Source: Sorex araneus
Taxonomy: Eukaryota > Chordata > Mammalia > Eulipotyphla > Soricidae
Assembly: GCF_027595985.1 (NCBI RefSeq)
Contig: NC_073304.1
Location: forward strand, 147,084,246 to 147,148,245
Length of the DNA stretch: 64,000 nucleotides
Direction: 5' to 3'
Part shown: one piece after another, positions 63,201-64,000 of the stretch
Position numbering within the stretch: position 1 is the first letter of the stretch
How the letters are laid out: the number at the start of each line of letters is the position of its first letter
Program-made: the position numbers and the translations under genes
Notes under the pieces: generated by a model
Seen by the model: the letters and a program-made list of their open reading frames with translations, nothing else
Databases searched by the model: none
What the model was told of the DNA's origin: nothing

Positions 63201-64000
63201 CCAAACAACAATGAGATACCATCTCACACCACAGAGACTGGCACACATTCAAAAGAATAAAAACAATCAGTGCTAGTGTGGGTGTGGGGGAAAAGGGATG
63301 CTCTTTCACTGTTGGTGGGAATGCTGACTAGTCCAGCCTTTTTGGAAAACAATATGGATAGTCCTTCAAAATCTAGAAATTGAAGAACTTTCAATATAAC
63401 CCTACAATACCACTTCTGGGAATATACCCTGAGGGTGCAGAAAAGCAGAGTAGAAATGACATCTGTACCTATATGTTCATTGCAGCACTGTTCACAATAG
63501 CCAAAATATGAAAACAACCTGAGTGCCCTAGAACAGATGACTGGTTAAAGAGATTTAGTACATCAACACAATGGAATACTATGCAAATGTGAGGAGAGAT
63601 GAAGTCATGAAATTTTCTTATAAATGGATAGACATGGAGGGTATCATGTTAAGTGAAATGAGTCAGAAAAAGAGGGACAGACATAGAAGGACTGCACTCA
63701 TTTGTGAAGTATAGAATAACATCACATGAGGCTGCCACCCAAGGACAGTAAATACAAGGGCCAGGAGGATTGCCCCATAGCTGGAAGCCTGCTTCATGAG
63801 CAGAGGGGAGAAGGCAGCTGTAATAGAGAAGGGATCATAAGAAAATTATGGCTGGAGAAATCAGTTGAGATGGGAGATGTGTGCCGAAAACAGATAATGG
63901 ACCAAACATGGTGACCTCTCAGTGTCTGTTGCAAGCCATGATGCCCAAAAGTAGAGAGGGATTATGGGGAATACTGTCTGCCATGAAGACAGGGGGAGGG
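63201..64000 (+). mobile_element. 5'-truncated L1, sense, running off the window
   Basis: Begins ACAACAATGAGATACCATCT in the ORF2 C-terminal region, then GGAATGCTGACTAGTCCAGC, TGGAATACTATGCAAATG, a stop, and 3' UTR to the window edge. It overlaps in content with the inverted L1 to its left, so the two are separate insertions. Confidence 0.8.

Noticed and set aside
61506..64000. Twin-primed inversion of a single L1
   Set aside because: Both arms contain the same ORF2 end and 3' UTR, and the left arm has its own tail, so two insertions are needed.

Overview
This is mammalian nuclear DNA, almost certainly from a shrew of the genus Sorex. Three things point there. About 60 copies of one tRNA-like SINE with a shrew-type consensus (head around GGGGCTGGAGCGATAGCACA, B-box-like GGTTCGATTCC, A-rich tail) lie on both strands. 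There are several young L1 insertions. A degenerate RTE-type LINE has an encoded protein that resembles RTE proteins of parasitic nematodes. No bacterial or viral gene system is present.

One host gene is visible: the 3' part of SPAG17 (the PF6 orthologue of the ciliary central-pair apparatus), on the minus strand. I placed 15 coding exons between 57906 and 6759. All splice phases agree, and the frame is open for 628 codons to a TAA at 6761-6759. Everything else lies in its introns or downstream of its stop codon.

Layout from the left. 1-6750: downstream flank of SPAG17, with a short retroposon carrying an L1-like tail (41-604), a solo LTR (961-2019), an unidentified coding-like relic (2570-2872) and many SINEs. 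6759-18230: the last two SPAG17 exons, separated by an 11-kb intron holding an inverted LTR copy (7556-8611) and a long old antisense L1 (about 11430 on). 18170-32457: six exons, a tandemly duplicated CA repeat beside one splice donor, a small solo LTR, a 700-bp polypyrimidine tract, and a 589-bp retroposon with an RTE tail (30229-30817). 31315-31535: a SINE whose target-site duplication copied a SPAG17 5' splice site; the exon-proximal copy now reads GC instead of GT. 36645-44227: four exons around the nematode-like RTE copy (37373-39617). 45990-53282: a composite L1 with a solo LTR in ORF1, a second L1 in ORF2 and an in-frame 141-bp tandem duplication in ORF2. 53786-57906: four more exons. 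58030-64000: L1 remains, ending in two L1 copies head to head.

The pieces connect as follows. L1 probably mobilises the ordinary SINEs and the L1-tailed retroposon. The RTE appears to have mobilised a second set of retroposons: several SINE copies carry a 3' tail that matches the last codons of the RTE open reading frame.
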